DNA of 64,000 bases, taken from assembly GCA_029262455.1 (NCBI GenBank), contig JAJCZJ010000112.1:1-64000 (forward strand). Direction: 5' to 3'. Source of the stretch: Deltaproteobacteria bacterium (lineage in GTDB: Bacteria > Desulfobacterota > Binatia > HRBIN30 > CADEER01). The notes beneath the pieces were generated by a model. It saw only the letters and a program-made list of their open reading frames with translations. It had not been told where the DNA came from and ran no database searches. Positions 36,096 through 45,474 of this stretch are shown here, one piece after another. The translations under genes were made by a program, and so were the position numbers. The stretch's first letter is position 1, and each line of letters opens with the position of its first letter.

Positions 36096-37493
36096 ATGTC
36101 GACCTCGAACTACGACCTCGCCGTCATCGGCGCTGGCCCGGGCGGCTACGTCGCCGCCATCCGAGCAGCACAGCTGGGCATGTCCGTGGTCTGCATCGAC
36201 CGCGACAAGTCGCTGGGCGGAACCTGCCTGAACGTCGGCTGCATACCCAGCAAGGCGCTTCTCGATTCTAGCGAACGCTACGCTGAAGCGCGCAACGGAC
36301 TGTCCGACCACGGGATCGAGGTCGGCGAACTACAACTCGACCTCGACAAGATGATGAAACGCAAGCGGCGCGTCGTGCAAACCCTCACAAAAGGCATCAG
36401 CAGCCTGCTGCGCAAGAACGCCGTGGACTCCGTCGTCGGTAGCGCGAGCTTCGTATCCCCAACCGAGATCCAGGTCGACGGCGAGGCGCCGCAACGCATT
36501 CGGGCGAAACGGATCCTGATCGCAACTGGAAGCTCCCCCATCGAGCTACCGGTCGCCCCCTTCGACGGTCGCCGCATTCTCTCTTCGACCGAGGCTCTCG
36601 AGCTAGAAGCGGTACCGCAGAGTCTCGCGGTCATCGGCGGCGGCGCAATCGGCCTCGAGCTAGGATCGGTCTGGAATCGCCTCGGTGCGGAGGTCACTGT
36701 CGTCGAAATCCTAGACGAAGTGTTGCCGGGAATGGACTCCGAGGTTGCAAGTGGCCTGCGCAAGAGCCTCGAGAAGCAAGGAATACGCTTCCGCCTCAAG
36801 ACCCGCATGGTTTCGGCCGAGTCCGACGACAGTGGAGTCACCCTAAACCTCGACACCGGCGACGGCACTGACTCGCTTCGTGCCGACCATGTCCTGGTAG
36901 CGGTGGGACGGACCGCACATACGACAGGTCTAGGCCTCGAGACGATCGATGTTCGAACCGACGAGCGCGGCCGCATCGTCGTCGATCAAAAGTTTCAAAC
37001 CTCCGTCGAGGGGGTGTTCGCGATCGGCGATGTCATCACCGGCCCGATGTTGGCGCACAAGGCCGAAGAGGAGGGCATTGCTGCGGTTGAGCAGATGGCC
37101 GGAGTCGCCGGCCACGTCAACTACAAGACGATTCCGAACGTCGTCTACACCTGGCCCGAAGCGGCATCGGTCGGCAGCAGCGCAGAAGCCGCTGAGCAGG
37201 CCGGGCATGCTGTTCGCGTCGGCACCGCCGCGTTTCGTGCCAATGGTCGAGCGAGGTGTTCCGGGACCATCGACGGCTTCGTGAAAATCGTAGCCGACGC
37301 CTCGAACGACACCATCCTCGGGGTGCACATCCTTGGCCCACACGCATCGGAACTCATCGCCGAAGCCGCGGTCGCCATGGAATTCTCCGCAAGCGCAGAG
37401 GATATTGCGCGCTCAGTGCACGCCCATCCAACTCTCGCAGAGGGAATGAAGGAAGCCGCGCTCGCGGTCGGCGAGCGCGGCATTCACTCCTAA
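36096..37493 (+). CDS. lpdA: Dihydrolipoyl dehydrogenase (E3)
   Basis: 465 residues. FAD-binding GAGPGGYVAAIRAAQLG at the N terminus; the redox-active disulphide GGTCLNVGCIPSKALL; the NAD-binding VIGGGAIGLELGSVW; FAIGDVITGPMLAHKA; and the C-terminal His-Glu pair in HAHPTLAEGMKEAA. It reoxidises dihydrolipoyl groups with NAD+. Start supported by GTAAGGAGCG. Last gene of the operon, 24 bp after sucB; probably also serves other 2-oxoacid dehydrogenases if present. Confidence 0.97.
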   Translation: MSTSNYDLAVIGAGPGGYVAAIRAAQLGMSVVCIDRDKSLGGTCLNVGCIPSKALLDSSERYAEARNGLSDHGIEVGELQLDLDKMMKRKRRVVQTLTKGISSLLRKNAVDSVVGSASFVSPTEIQVDGEAPQRIRAKRILIATGSSPIELPVAPFDGRRILSSTEALELEAVPQSLAVIGGGAIGLELGSVWNRLGAEVTVVEILDEVLPGMDSEVASGLRKSLEKQGIRFRLKTRMVSAESDDSGVTLNLDTGDGTDSLRADHVLVAVGRTAHTTGLGLETIDVRTDERGRIVVDQKFQTSVEGVFAIGDVITGPMLAHKAEEEGIAAVEQMAGVAGHVNYKTIPNVVYTWPEAASVGSSAEAAEQAGHAVRVGTAAFRANGRARCSGTIDGFVKIVADASNDTILGVHILGPHASELIAEAAVAMEFSASAEDIARSVHAHPTLAEGMKEAALAVGERGIHS

Positions 37494-37519
37494 TGACGAA
37501 CTAGAGGTCCGGGTGCTGC

Positions 37520-37963
37520 TTAGGCAGCTTGGTGGTGCTCGTTGGAGTCCGAGCTGTTGTCCTGCGCCGGAATTCCCGGCTCCGCCGTACATACTGCTGG
37601 CGCCGCATCGCCGAGAAGTCCGCGACGCATCGGCTCAACCTCTAGATCAAGCTGGTCGCACAGACAGACAAACGAGTACGGCCACTGTCTGTCATTGGAC
37701 ATCACCCAGCGATACGCCTCCATATAAAGACGTTGCTGACGACGACGCTCCGCAAACCGAAACTTCCGAAGATCTTCCATCGACTGCTCGACCACCGACA
37801 AAGCCAAAGCGCGTTCCGGCCGGATCGCCCTCGTCTTGTGCCAGATGTCCTTGAGCTGTGACGGGAGAGCAAAATCTGGCGCGAGTATGTCATCCGGCAC
37901 ACTCGACCACATCTTTGGTACCCGCCCCTGCTGCTTGGCTCCGCCCCCGCTAATTCGTCCCAT
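37520..37963 (-). CDS. Conserved hypothetical protein with WPYSFVCLC motif
   Basis: 147 residues, charged, no signal or membrane segment. The core RRRQQRLYMEAYRWVMSNDR followed by WPYSFVCLCDQLDLEVEPMRRGLL resembles a family of proteobacterial hypotheticals with an (A)W-x-x-SDDxxWPFSF-x-N-x-C-E-x-LGL pattern. GGAG 8 bases before ATG 37963 supports the start. Converges with lpdA. Function unknown; the fold looks helical. Confidence 0.65.
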   Translation of the reverse strand: MGRISGGGAKQQGRVPKMWSSVPDDILAPDFALPSQLKDIWHKTRAIRPERALALSVVEQSMEDLRKFRFAERRRQQRLYMEAYRWVMSNDRQWPYSFVCLCDQLDLEVEPMRRGLLGDAAPAVCTAEPGIPAQDNSSDSNEHHQAA

Positions 37964-38645
37964 TAGTGAATCTCCAATCACTTGTGGTTTAGATGCAGTT
38001 TTCTTATCATGGACAAACCACATCTACAATAGAAATCGCTCAAAAAACTTCGGTCCTGGAAGAAATATTATTCATACGCCGCGATGGCCTCAAAGCCCTG
38101 ATTTTGTGCAATAAAACAAAGTTTCTGAATACAAAACAGAAAAGGAATCAATGAGTTGGAGACGATTAGGTTGCAGAAAACAGCATTCTGGATGGGGCTT
38201 TTGGTCTCGATGCCAGGCGGGTCTCGGGCGCAAACCCTTCTGAAAGGGAGACCTCCTGGAGGAGAGTATTCGGAAACGAAGATGCGGGCGGCAATTTAAC
38301 GACGCTTCGCGTAAAAGACCGCGAATCGAATCGCCGCACGCGGGCGCCGGATCGAGGACAGGGATCCTGACCGCCAACCTGTTCGTGCAAGCGACCGATC
38401 AATTGGGATTCGTGTTCGACGGTATGTTCGCCGAGGTCACCGATCAGGGAACCATATCAAAGGGCGACTCGTGACGCCGACTCGCCGCGCCGCCGCTAAG
38501 GCCGTCCTCAATCCATCGGGATCGTCGAACCGAAAGCCCGGCCGCGCGTTCGGTTGCGGTCGTCCGGGTAACGCGTTCTCCGAGCGACGCTACCTTGACT
38601 GCCATCGGCTGCTCTGGGAAGTCTGCGGATCAAAGGGAGCCGCCT
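37964..38645. other. 682-bp stretch without a supported gene; AT-rich patch
   Basis: The left part (~37980-38160) is AT-rich compared with the rest of the window. No intact gene, RNA or repeat could be supported. One frame open from 38244 to a stop at 38472-38474 ends in a protein-like stretch (TANLFVQATDQLGFVFD) but has no start, so it may be a gene remnant. The last ~15 bases hold the GGGAG ribosome site of the next gene. Confidence 0.5.
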
Positions 38646-40148
38646 ATGTCGTCACAAAATACCCCCGTCATCGTCGGAGTCGGCCAGCTTACGAACCGCC
38701 CCAGCTCGCCTGCCGACATCCTCGAGCCCCTGGAAATGATGGCGCGCTGCACCGAGGCAGCTGGCGAAGACTGCGGCGCCAGCATCCTGCCGCACCTTCA
38801 ATCGATCTCAGTTATCAATTTGATCTCGCACCGATATGCCGACCCCGCGGCACAGCTCGCGGCCCGCATCGGCACTAGCCCGACCGAAAAAGTCATGACG
38901 TCGATGGGCGGGAATTCCCCCCAGTTACGCATCAACGAGACGTCGCAGAAAATCGCCAACGGGGAGCTCGATTGCGCGCTCATCGCTGGGGCAGAGGCAT
39001 TCCACTCCCTGAAGATCGCTCGCAACGCCGGCGCCGAGCTAAACTGGGGACCCACCGGCTCTCCGGGAACCATCGTCGGCGACGAAAGAAAAGGCACCAA
39101 CGAGATCGAAAGCCGACATCAGGCGCAAATGCCCATTCGCGTCTACCCCCTCTTCGAGAGCGCCCTGCGTGCCGAACGCAAGATGTCGATCGAAGAGAAT
39201 CAGCGCCATATAGCGCGGCTCTGCGCTAGCCTTTCTCGCGTTGCCGGATCCAACCCGTACGCCTGGTTTCGCGCGCCGAAGGACGAAGCCGTCATTGGCG
39301 GAGATACACCTGATAACCGGATGATCTCGTTTCCCTACCGGAAGTACATGAACGCCATCATGAACGTCGACCAGGGCGCCGCTATCATCCTGACCAGCAC
39401 CGGTAAAGCGCGTCACTTAGGCATCCCGGAATCCAAGTGGGTCTACGTCCGCGGATGCGGGGACGCGCACGACTTGTGGCATGTGAGCAATCGCACCGAC
39501 CTCCACTCGTCGCCGGCAATCCGCTTGGCCGGGCAGCGAGCGTACCAACAGTCGGGTATCGATCCTTCCGAGATCGAGCACATCGACCTGTACAGCTGTT
39601 TTCCATCGGCCATCCAAATCGGAGCTCGAATGTTGGGGCTCCCCGACGACGGAAGTATCCCACTAACGACGACTGGAGCGCTGCCCTACCACGGTGGCCC
39701 TGGCAGCAACTACAGCACGCACGCTGTCGCCCAGATCGTCGACCGGATCAGAAGCCAATCTTCGACGAGTCACGGACTCGCGTCGGGAATCGGCTGGTAC
39801 ATGACCAAACACTCGGTCGGAATCTATTCCAACACCGAGCCCGAAACCCCGTGGCAGCGTCACGATTTTACAACCGACCAAACCTCCCTCGACGGCACTC
39901 CCCATCCAGCGGTCGACGAATCTCCGAGCGGCACCGCGACAATCGAAGCATACACCGTCTACCACGGACGCAGCGACAAAGAGAATTTTGGAGTCGCTGC
40001 CGTTCGCACAGCAGACGGCAGTCGGTCCTGGGCGAACATCTACGACCCGTCAGTCTTGCCTACGATGGAGTCAGAAGAGTTCGTCGGCAGGGTCGGTACC
40101 ATCACTCACGACCCAGAAACTCGAATCAACGCTCTCACATTCGCTTAA
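38646..40148 (+). CDS. Thiolase-like protein (TLP1/SCP2-thiolase type)
   Basis: 500 residues of thiolase fold plus a C-terminal OB-like extension. Seen: VIVGVGQLTNRP at the N terminus, LIAGAEAFHS, MNVDQGAAIILTS, IDLYSCFPSAIQIGARMLGL, HGGPGSNYSTHAVAQIVDRI and HSVGIYSN. The extension (~425-500) contains EAYTVYHGRSDKENFGV. The usual nucleophilic-cysteine region reads GGNSPQ, so the canonical Cys seems absent, as in type-1 thiolase-like proteins. Activity on acyl-CoA is therefore uncertain. GGGAG precedes ATG 38646. Confidence 0.85.
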   Translation: MSSQNTPVIVGVGQLTNRPSSPADILEPLEMMARCTEAAGEDCGASILPHLQSISVINLISHRYADPAAQLAARIGTSPTEKVMTSMGGNSPQLRINETSQKIANGELDCALIAGAEAFHSLKIARNAGAELNWGPTGSPGTIVGDERKGTNEIESRHQAQMPIRVYPLFESALRAERKMSIEENQRHIARLCASLSRVAGSNPYAWFRAPKDEAVIGGDTPDNRMISFPYRKYMNAIMNVDQGAAIILTSTGKARHLGIPESKWVYVRGCGDAHDLWHVSNRTDLHSSPAIRLAGQRAYQQSGIDPSEIEHIDLYSCFPSAIQIGARMLGLPDDGSIPLTTTGALPYHGGPGSNYSTHAVAQIVDRIRSQSSTSHGLASGIGWYMTKHSVGIYSNTEPETPWQRHDFTTDQTSLDGTPHPAVDESPSGTATIEAYTVYHGRSDKENFGVAAVRTADGSRSWANIYDPSVLPTMESEEFVGRVGTITHDPETRINALTFA

Positions 40149-40239
40149 CTTGACACAACCTTCGACCTCGGCAATGGGAGGGGTCGTACCATCACTTTAG
40201 CCACACGTCGCAACTTCACAAACCAAGGAGGAGAAATTC

Positions 40240-40872
40240 ATGGCTCTACGTCTGGGTGACACCGCCCCTGATTTCAAAGCTGATTCGACCGATGGGCCGA
40301 TTTCGTTCCACGACTGGATCGGAAGCGATTGGACCGTACTGTTTTCCCATCCAAAGGATTTCACGCCGGTTTGTACAACCGAGCTCGGAGAAGTGGCGCG
40401 GCTCAAGCCCGAGTTCGCAAAGCGCGGAGTTAAGGTCATCGGCTTGAGCGTCGATCCAGCCGACTCGCACAAGAAGTGGGCTTCCGACATCGAAGAAACC
40501 CAGGGGCACGCGCTGAACTTCCCTTTGATCGCCGATGCCGATCGAAAAGTGTCGGATCTCTACGACATGATCCATCCAAACGCCAATGACACTCTCACCG
40601 TGCGTTCGGTATTCGTCATCGACGCCAACAAGAAAGTCCGCTTGATCCTGACCTACCCTGCCAGCACCGGCCGCAACTTCTCCGAGATCCTCCGCGCTAT
40701 TGACTCGCTTCAGCTGACCGACAAACACAAGGTCGCGACGCCCGTCAATTGGCAGCACGGCGATGATGTCATCATCGTCCCAGCGCTCTCAGACGATGAT
40801 GCGAAAAAGCGATTCCCGGATGGCTGGAAGACGCTCAAACCCTATCTGCGAGTCGTGCCCCAACCGAAGTAG
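40240..40872 (+). CDS. 1-Cys peroxiredoxin (Prx6 type)
   Basis: 210 residues. The peroxidatic site is HPKDFTPVCTTELGEVARL with the single conserved Cys; HALNFPLIADADRKVSDLYDM and a long C-terminal domain follow (VNWQHGDDVIIVPALSDDDA, PYLRVVPQPK), as in Prx6/AhpC-like 1-Cys enzymes. It reduces H2O2 and organic peroxides in the cytoplasm. A textbook AAGGAGGAG ribosome site is present. Confidence 0.95.
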   Translation: MALRLGDTAPDFKADSTDGPISFHDWIGSDWTVLFSHPKDFTPVCTTELGEVARLKPEFAKRGVKVIGLSVDPADSHKKWASDIEETQGHALNFPLIADADRKVSDLYDMIHPNANDTLTVRSVFVIDANKKVRLILTYPASTGRNFSEILRAIDSLQLTDKHKVATPVNWQHGDDVIIVPALSDDDAKKRFPDGWKTLKPYLRVVPQPK

Positions 40873-40882
40873 TCGTCGCAAC

Positions 40883-40918
40883 CGGAGGGTTGGCGCCCAA
40901 GTTCGAGCCAGCCCTCCG
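40883..40918. terminator. Bidirectional hairpin terminator
   Basis: A 12-bp stem with one G-T pair (CGGAGGGTTGGC / GCCAGCCCTCCG) and a 12-base loop, between the convergent peroxiredoxin and aminopeptidase genes. Confidence 0.7.
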
Positions 40919-40927
40919 ATCCCGACG

Positions 40928-42238
40928 TCAGCTGCGCCGCAATGCTTCGATCTCGTCGATTTCCTTCGGGGCCGCATCACTCAAGACTTCGCATCCATTT
41001 TCGGTGACCAACACATCGTCCTCGATCCGGACACCGATCCCCTGCCATTGCGGTGCGACGTCGGTATGCTCAGCGAGATACAAGCCCGGCTCAACCGTCA
41101 GGACCATCCCCGGCTCCAGGATCCGCGACGCATCCCCTTCCCTGTAGCCGCCGACGTCGTGCACGTCCTTGCCGAGCCAATGACTGGTGCGGTGCATGTA
41201 GAACGGCCGGTAGCCCTCCTCCTCGACGATATCCTCGACCCTTCCCGCAAGTATCCCAAGATCCACGAGTCCCTCGACCAGAACACGCAAGGCCACATCG
41301 TGCACAGAGTCGAAGGTTACCTCCGGCCGCACCGATTCCACCGCGGATTTTTGGGCCGCCAGCACGATCTCGTAGACCGCCCGTTGTCTACCATCGAAAC
41401 GTTCGGCGACCGGAAAGGTGCGCGTGACGTCGCCGCAATAGCACTCTAGCTCTGCGCCAGCATCGATCAGCAAGAGAGCATCTTCCTCGAGCTCGCAACA
41501 GTTTTCGGTGTAGTGCAAGATCGTCGCATTGGCACCGCCCGCGACGATGGACGGATAGGCCGGCCCACTCGCACCGCGACGCCGGAAAGCGTACTCCAGT
41601 CTCGCTTCGACTTCATACTCACGCTCACCGGGACGCACGGAACGCATCGCCTCCTCGTGCGCCAGGCACGAGATCGCGGCAGCCTCTCGCATCCGCTCGA
41701 TCTCTTCTGCACTCTTGATCAGCCGCATCTCGTGAATCGACGGCCGCAAGTCATGCAGAATCGAAGGTGCCCTGCCGCTGCGCTGTCGGTTCGTCTGGAG
41801 CGATTCGATCCACCCAAGGATGCGACCGTTGTAGTCGCCTGCTCCGTCAATGCTGTAGTAGACCGCTTCACAATCCTTGATCAGTTCAGGGACCCGATCG
41901 TCGAGCTCCTCCAACGGGAAAGCCGCAGAAGCGCCGTAGCTCGCCACTGCGCCTTCGACACCCGAGCGGCGCCCTGTCCAAGTCTCCCGCTCCTGATCCC
42001 GTGGTCGCACGAACAACACGAACTCGGAGTCCGCGCTGCCCGGCAGCAAAAGACAAAGCGCATCAGGCTCGGGAAATCCGCACAGATAGTCGAAGTCGCT
42101 GGACTGACGGAAACGGTACTCGACATCATTTGAGCGCATCTTCTCGGACGCGGCTGGAACAAGGGCCACCGATCCGTGCCCCATGGATTCCGAGAGCTTT
42201 CGTCGTCGCTGGCGGTAAAACTCCGCCGTCATCGGCAT
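40928..42238 (-). CDS. pepP: Xaa-Pro aminopeptidase (M24B)
   Basis: 436 residues. N-terminal creatinase-like domain (SSDFDYLCGFPEPDALCLLLPG), then a pita-bread metallopeptidase domain with the ligands in LLIDAGAELECYCGDVTRTFP (two Asp), HRTSHWLGKDVHD (His), VLTVEPGLYL (Glu) and GVRIEDDVLVTE (Glu). It removes N-terminal residues preceding proline, in the cytoplasm. It starts 7 bases after the slipin stop, so the two form an operon. Confidence 0.93.
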   Translation of the reverse strand: MPMTAEFYRQRRRKLSESMGHGSVALVPAASEKMRSNDVEYRFRQSSDFDYLCGFPEPDALCLLLPGSADSEFVLFVRPRDQERETWTGRRSGVEGAVASYGASAAFPLEELDDRVPELIKDCEAVYYSIDGAGDYNGRILGWIESLQTNRQRSGRAPSILHDLRPSIHEMRLIKSAEEIERMREAAAISCLAHEEAMRSVRPGEREYEVEARLEYAFRRRGASGPAYPSIVAGGANATILHYTENCCELEEDALLLIDAGAELECYCGDVTRTFPVAERFDGRQRAVYEIVLAAQKSAVESVRPEVTFDSVHDVALRVLVEGLVDLGILAGRVEDIVEEEGYRPFYMHRTSHWLGKDVHDVGGYREGDASRILEPGMVLTVEPGLYLAEHTDVAPQWQGIGVRIEDDVLVTENGCEVLSDAAPKEIDEIEALRRS

Positions 42239-42245
42239 GGAATAC

Positions 42246-42989
42246 TCACCGGGTGCGGAAGAAGTTGCGAATCACGTCGAGGGGCAACGGGACAATGATC
42301 GTCTTGTTCTTCTCGGTGCCGACCTGCGAGAGCGTTTGGAGCATACGAAGCTGGATCGCGATGTCTTCGTCCTCCATCACCTCGGCCGCCTCCGCAAGCC
42401 GTGCCGAAGCCTGGAACTCACCCTCGGCCCCGATAACCTTCGCTCGCCGCAGGCGTTCCGCTTCGGCCTGGCGCGCCATCGCGCGCTGCATGTCCGCGGG
42501 CAAGTCGATGTGCTTGATCTCGACCAACATCACCTTGATACCCCAAGGCTCCGTGCTGGTGTCGATGATCTCCTGCAGCTGCTCGTTCAGTCGATCACGA
42601 TCGGCGAGCAGAGAATCGAGGGGGACCTGGCCACAAACACTGCGCAGCGTCGTCTGCGCCAACTGTGATGTGGCCTGCGAGTAATCTTGCACGTCAATCA
42701 CAGCTTTGGCGGGGTCAACGATGCGAAAATACAACACCGCGCTAACCTTCACCGACACGTTGTCGCGCGTGATTACGTCCTGCGACGGCACATCGTGCGT
42801 GATCGTCCGCAAGTCCATCCTCAGCATCTGCTCTAGAAACGGGACGACGATGACCACTCCTGGGCCTCGCGTACCGACCAACCGCCCAAGGCGCAAGATC
42901 ACACCACGTTCATACTCGCGGACGATCTTAACGGTCCGCCAGAGAAGCCAGACCAGCCCGCCCAAGGCGAATGGAACGAAAGGAGTCAT
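42246..42989 (-). CDS. Slipin/stomatin-like SPFH-domain protein
   Basis: 247 residues. One N-terminal membrane segment (FVPFALGGLVWLLWRTVKIV), then the SPFH/prohibitin domain (EYERGVILRLGRLVGTRGPG, DVITRDNVSVKVSAVLYFRI, TLRSVCGQVPLDSLLADRD) and a coiled-coil tail (MQRAMARQAEAERLRRAKVI). Relatives scaffold membrane microdomains and often pair with NfeD, which is not seen here. Start set at ATG 42989; a GTG two codons earlier is possible. In operon with pepP. Confidence 0.9.
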   Translation of the reverse strand: MTPFVPFALGGLVWLLWRTVKIVREYERGVILRLGRLVGTRGPGVVIVVPFLEQMLRMDLRTITHDVPSQDVITRDNVSVKVSAVLYFRIVDPAKAVIDVQDYSQATSQLAQTTLRSVCGQVPLDSLLADRDRLNEQLQEIIDTSTEPWGIKVMLVEIKHIDLPADMQRAMARQAEAERLRRAKVIGAEGEFQASARLAEAAEVMEDEDIAIQLRMLQTLSQVGTEKNKTIIVPLPLDVIRNFFRTR

Positions 42990-43149
42990 CGACACCTACC
43001 TAACAGGACTCTGGCCCCCGCCGCAAATTCCCCTCCGAACGAACACATGCTGTGCGCTCATCCATGGCATCTTCATCACGAGCATCAAAGTGGGCCAGAA
43101 GTTCTCGCTTCCTGACACCCCATTGCTAAGGTACCATTGGCTTTGCGCT

Positions 43150-45390
43150 ATGTCTGATCCGTGTGCAGAGCCTGCCAACAGCCGCGACATGACCTCCAAT
43201 CCCGCCGACTCCCGCCGCGAAGATCTCGGTTCGCGATTGCGGCCGGTTTTCCTAATAGCATCCGGACTCACGTGCCTGCAGCTGATCTTCGATCTCATCC
43301 GTGACGGGACACCGCCGCCGCTCAGCATGGCGATTTGGGCGACGATCATCCTCGTCCCTTTGCTAAGCGCTGCTCTCACCAACAGCCCTGTCGCGCGTCG
43401 GCATCCGGAACTCCTCGCCTTCGCCACCGACATATTTTTCACCCTTGCGATCTTAAGTTCGCTCCTGGCACCGGGCGTGGACCTGTCGACCACAGCGATC
43501 TCGATCTGCCTCAAGCTGCTCGCAACGGCAATCCTCCTCCCATGGTCGCCACTGCAACAGGATCTTTCGGGACTCATCACCAACACCCTGTACCTCGGCA
43601 TTGTTTGGGCGAGCGGGTTCCATATCGAAGAAACCCACCAAGTCGTCGCGCCCTTCCTGGCCGCTTTGCTAGCCTCCGCCGGTTGCCGCAGTTCGTCGCG
43701 CGCTGACTACCAACTCGCTCGTCACAGTCGCGAGATCGAAGCCTCGCAAGCGCGACTTCGACTAGCCCTCGATCACGAACGAGTCTTGCTCTCGATTGCC
43801 AACCAAACCAGCAGACTGGCCGACATGCACTCAACACTGGAGAGCCTCACCAAAGCGACAAGCGAATCCACGGGCTCCGACTTTTCCGCTGTCTTCACCG
43901 TGGACGACGATGCGATCACATTGGCGTCCATCCATTCAAAGAGCGCCAACCGTTCCGTCGCCGTCGGCTCTCAGTTTCCCGGCTGGAAGGGCAGCCGCAT
44001 CGAAAGCGCAGTCTCACTCGGCGATACCATCGTCATCAACGACATTCACAACCAAGACCTCTTCCCGTTGCATTATCTCGAGGAGTCCAACGTTCGTTGC
44101 CTCGCATTCAGCCCAATACGCAGCGGTGGCGAAGTGCGCGGCGTCCTAGCAGCGGGAATGCTCGAGGGGAGCAGCGCCGAGTACGACATTCACCATCGCT
44201 CACTCATGACCGGAATCGCTGCGCACGCCGCCGTCACCATCAACAACACCCGGCTCTACGACGATCTAACACAATCGGAAGCCGCCTATCGCGACCTCTT
44301 CGAACGTGCGACCGATCTCATCTTCGTCGCTGATAGCGGAGGGGGGATCCGCTTCGCCAACCACGCTGCCCTCACATTCTTCAGCATCGACGCGGGCAGT
44401 ATCCACGACGTGAGCTGGACTCGTTACCTGGCGGACAGAGAAATCGCGCTCTTGAAGCGACTAGGCCAATGGGCTCGTCGCCGCAGCGGCGCATCGGGAA
44501 ACCCTTTCGAAGTTCGCGTCAATCTCCCCAACGGCAACGAGGCAACCCTCGAGATTCGCACGCGATCGATCTCGCCACCGGGGCAAGACCCCGCTCTCTT
44601 CCAATGTATCGCTCGCGATGTAACCGAACGCCGCCGCCGTGACGAAGAGACCCGCGCTCTACTGATGCGCCTACAGGAGTCGAATCGCCTCCAAGACGAG
44701 TTCGTCGCCAACATGTCCCACGAGCTCAGAACGCCGCTCAACGTCATTATCGGATACGCCGACCTCATTTCCGAAGAGATCGACATGCCAATCAACAGCG
44801 ACGCACGCTCATTCCTCGACCGGATCAGCGCCGCATCGCGGGCTCTCCACCGCATGGTCGAGAGCATCCTCGAGTACGCCCGACTCGATCGCGGTCGTAT
44901 GATGGTGATACCGACGAACTTTTCCTCGGACCACTTGCTCTTAGAACTCCGAGGTCTCTGCAACGACGTGCGCAGTACTGTGGATGTCTCCCTCGACATT
45001 CAACAAGACGGCAGAGTCGATTTCGCCACCGACTACGACCGTCTCTTCTCTGTACTCAGCAATCTCATGCTCAACGCCCTCAAGTTCACCCCGCGCGGCA
45101 CCGTGTCCCTGCGCGTGCTCGCCCACGACGACCACGCCACATTCATCGTGCGTGACACCGGCATCGGGATTGAGCCGAACGAGTTACGCAGTGTCTTCGA
45201 GCCATTTCGCCAAGCCGATGGTTCTGACACACGGACGTTTGGCGGCGTCGGACTAGGACTCGCGATCGTCCGTCGCAACGTCGACCTCCTACGCGGCACG
45301 ATCGACGTCGACAGTACGCCCCAGGAAGGCACCACGTTCTCCGTCAGGATCCCGATCGAGCTCGAAGGAGCCGCGCGCTCTGCGGCTTAG
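43150..45390 (+). CDS. Membrane sensor histidine kinase (GAF-PAS-HisKA-HATPase)
   Basis: About 746 residues. Around five to six N-terminal membrane segments (~30-180), a GAF domain (~225-375), a PAS domain (~380-495), and a HisKA box with the phosphorylated His in NMSHELRTPLNVIIGYADL. The HATPase has N box SNLMLNALKFTPRG, G1 DTGIGI and G2 GGVGLGLAIV. All catalytic motifs are intact. No receiver domain and no adjacent response regulator, so it is an orphan kinase. The start is uncertain: ATG 43150 or 43189; no clear ribosome site. Confidence 0.9.
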   Translation: MSDPCAEPANSRDMTSNPADSRREDLGSRLRPVFLIASGLTCLQLIFDLIRDGTPPPLSMAIWATIILVPLLSAALTNSPVARRHPELLAFATDIFFTLAILSSLLAPGVDLSTTAISICLKLLATAILLPWSPLQQDLSGLITNTLYLGIVWASGFHIEETHQVVAPFLAALLASAGCRSSSRADYQLARHSREIEASQARLRLALDHERVLLSIANQTSRLADMHSTLESLTKATSESTGSDFSAVFTVDDDAITLASIHSKSANRSVAVGSQFPGWKGSRIESAVSLGDTIVINDIHNQDLFPLHYLEESNVRCLAFSPIRSGGEVRGVLAAGMLEGSSAEYDIHHRSLMTGIAAHAAVTINNTRLYDDLTQSEAAYRDLFERATDLIFVADSGGGIRFANHAALTFFSIDAGSIHDVSWTRYLADREIALLKRLGQWARRRSGASGNPFEVRVNLPNGNEATLEIRTRSISPPGQDPALFQCIARDVTERRRRDEETRALLMRLQESNRLQDEFVANMSHELRTPLNVIIGYADLISEEIDMPINSDARSFLDRISAASRALHRMVESILEYARLDRGRMMVIPTNFSSDHLLLELRGLCNDVRSTVDVSLDIQQDGRVDFATDYDRLFSVLSNLMLNALKFTPRGTVSLRVLAHDDHATFIVRDTGIGIEPNELRSVFEPFRQADGSDTRTFGGVGLGLAIVRRNVDLLRGTIDVDSTPQEGTTFSVRIPIELEGAARSAA

Positions 45391-45474
45391 TCGTTCCTCG
45401 AGAACGGCGCGCGACGTATCTGCGGCGCGAGAAGACCATTTGACGCGCGTGCACTGTTTTTCAACGACTAGCTG

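Noticed and set aside
38244-38474. Start-less open frame ending in a protein-like segment (TANLFVQATDQLGFVFD)
   Set aside because: No start codon, no ribosome site and no family recognised; mentioned only within the gene-poor stretch.
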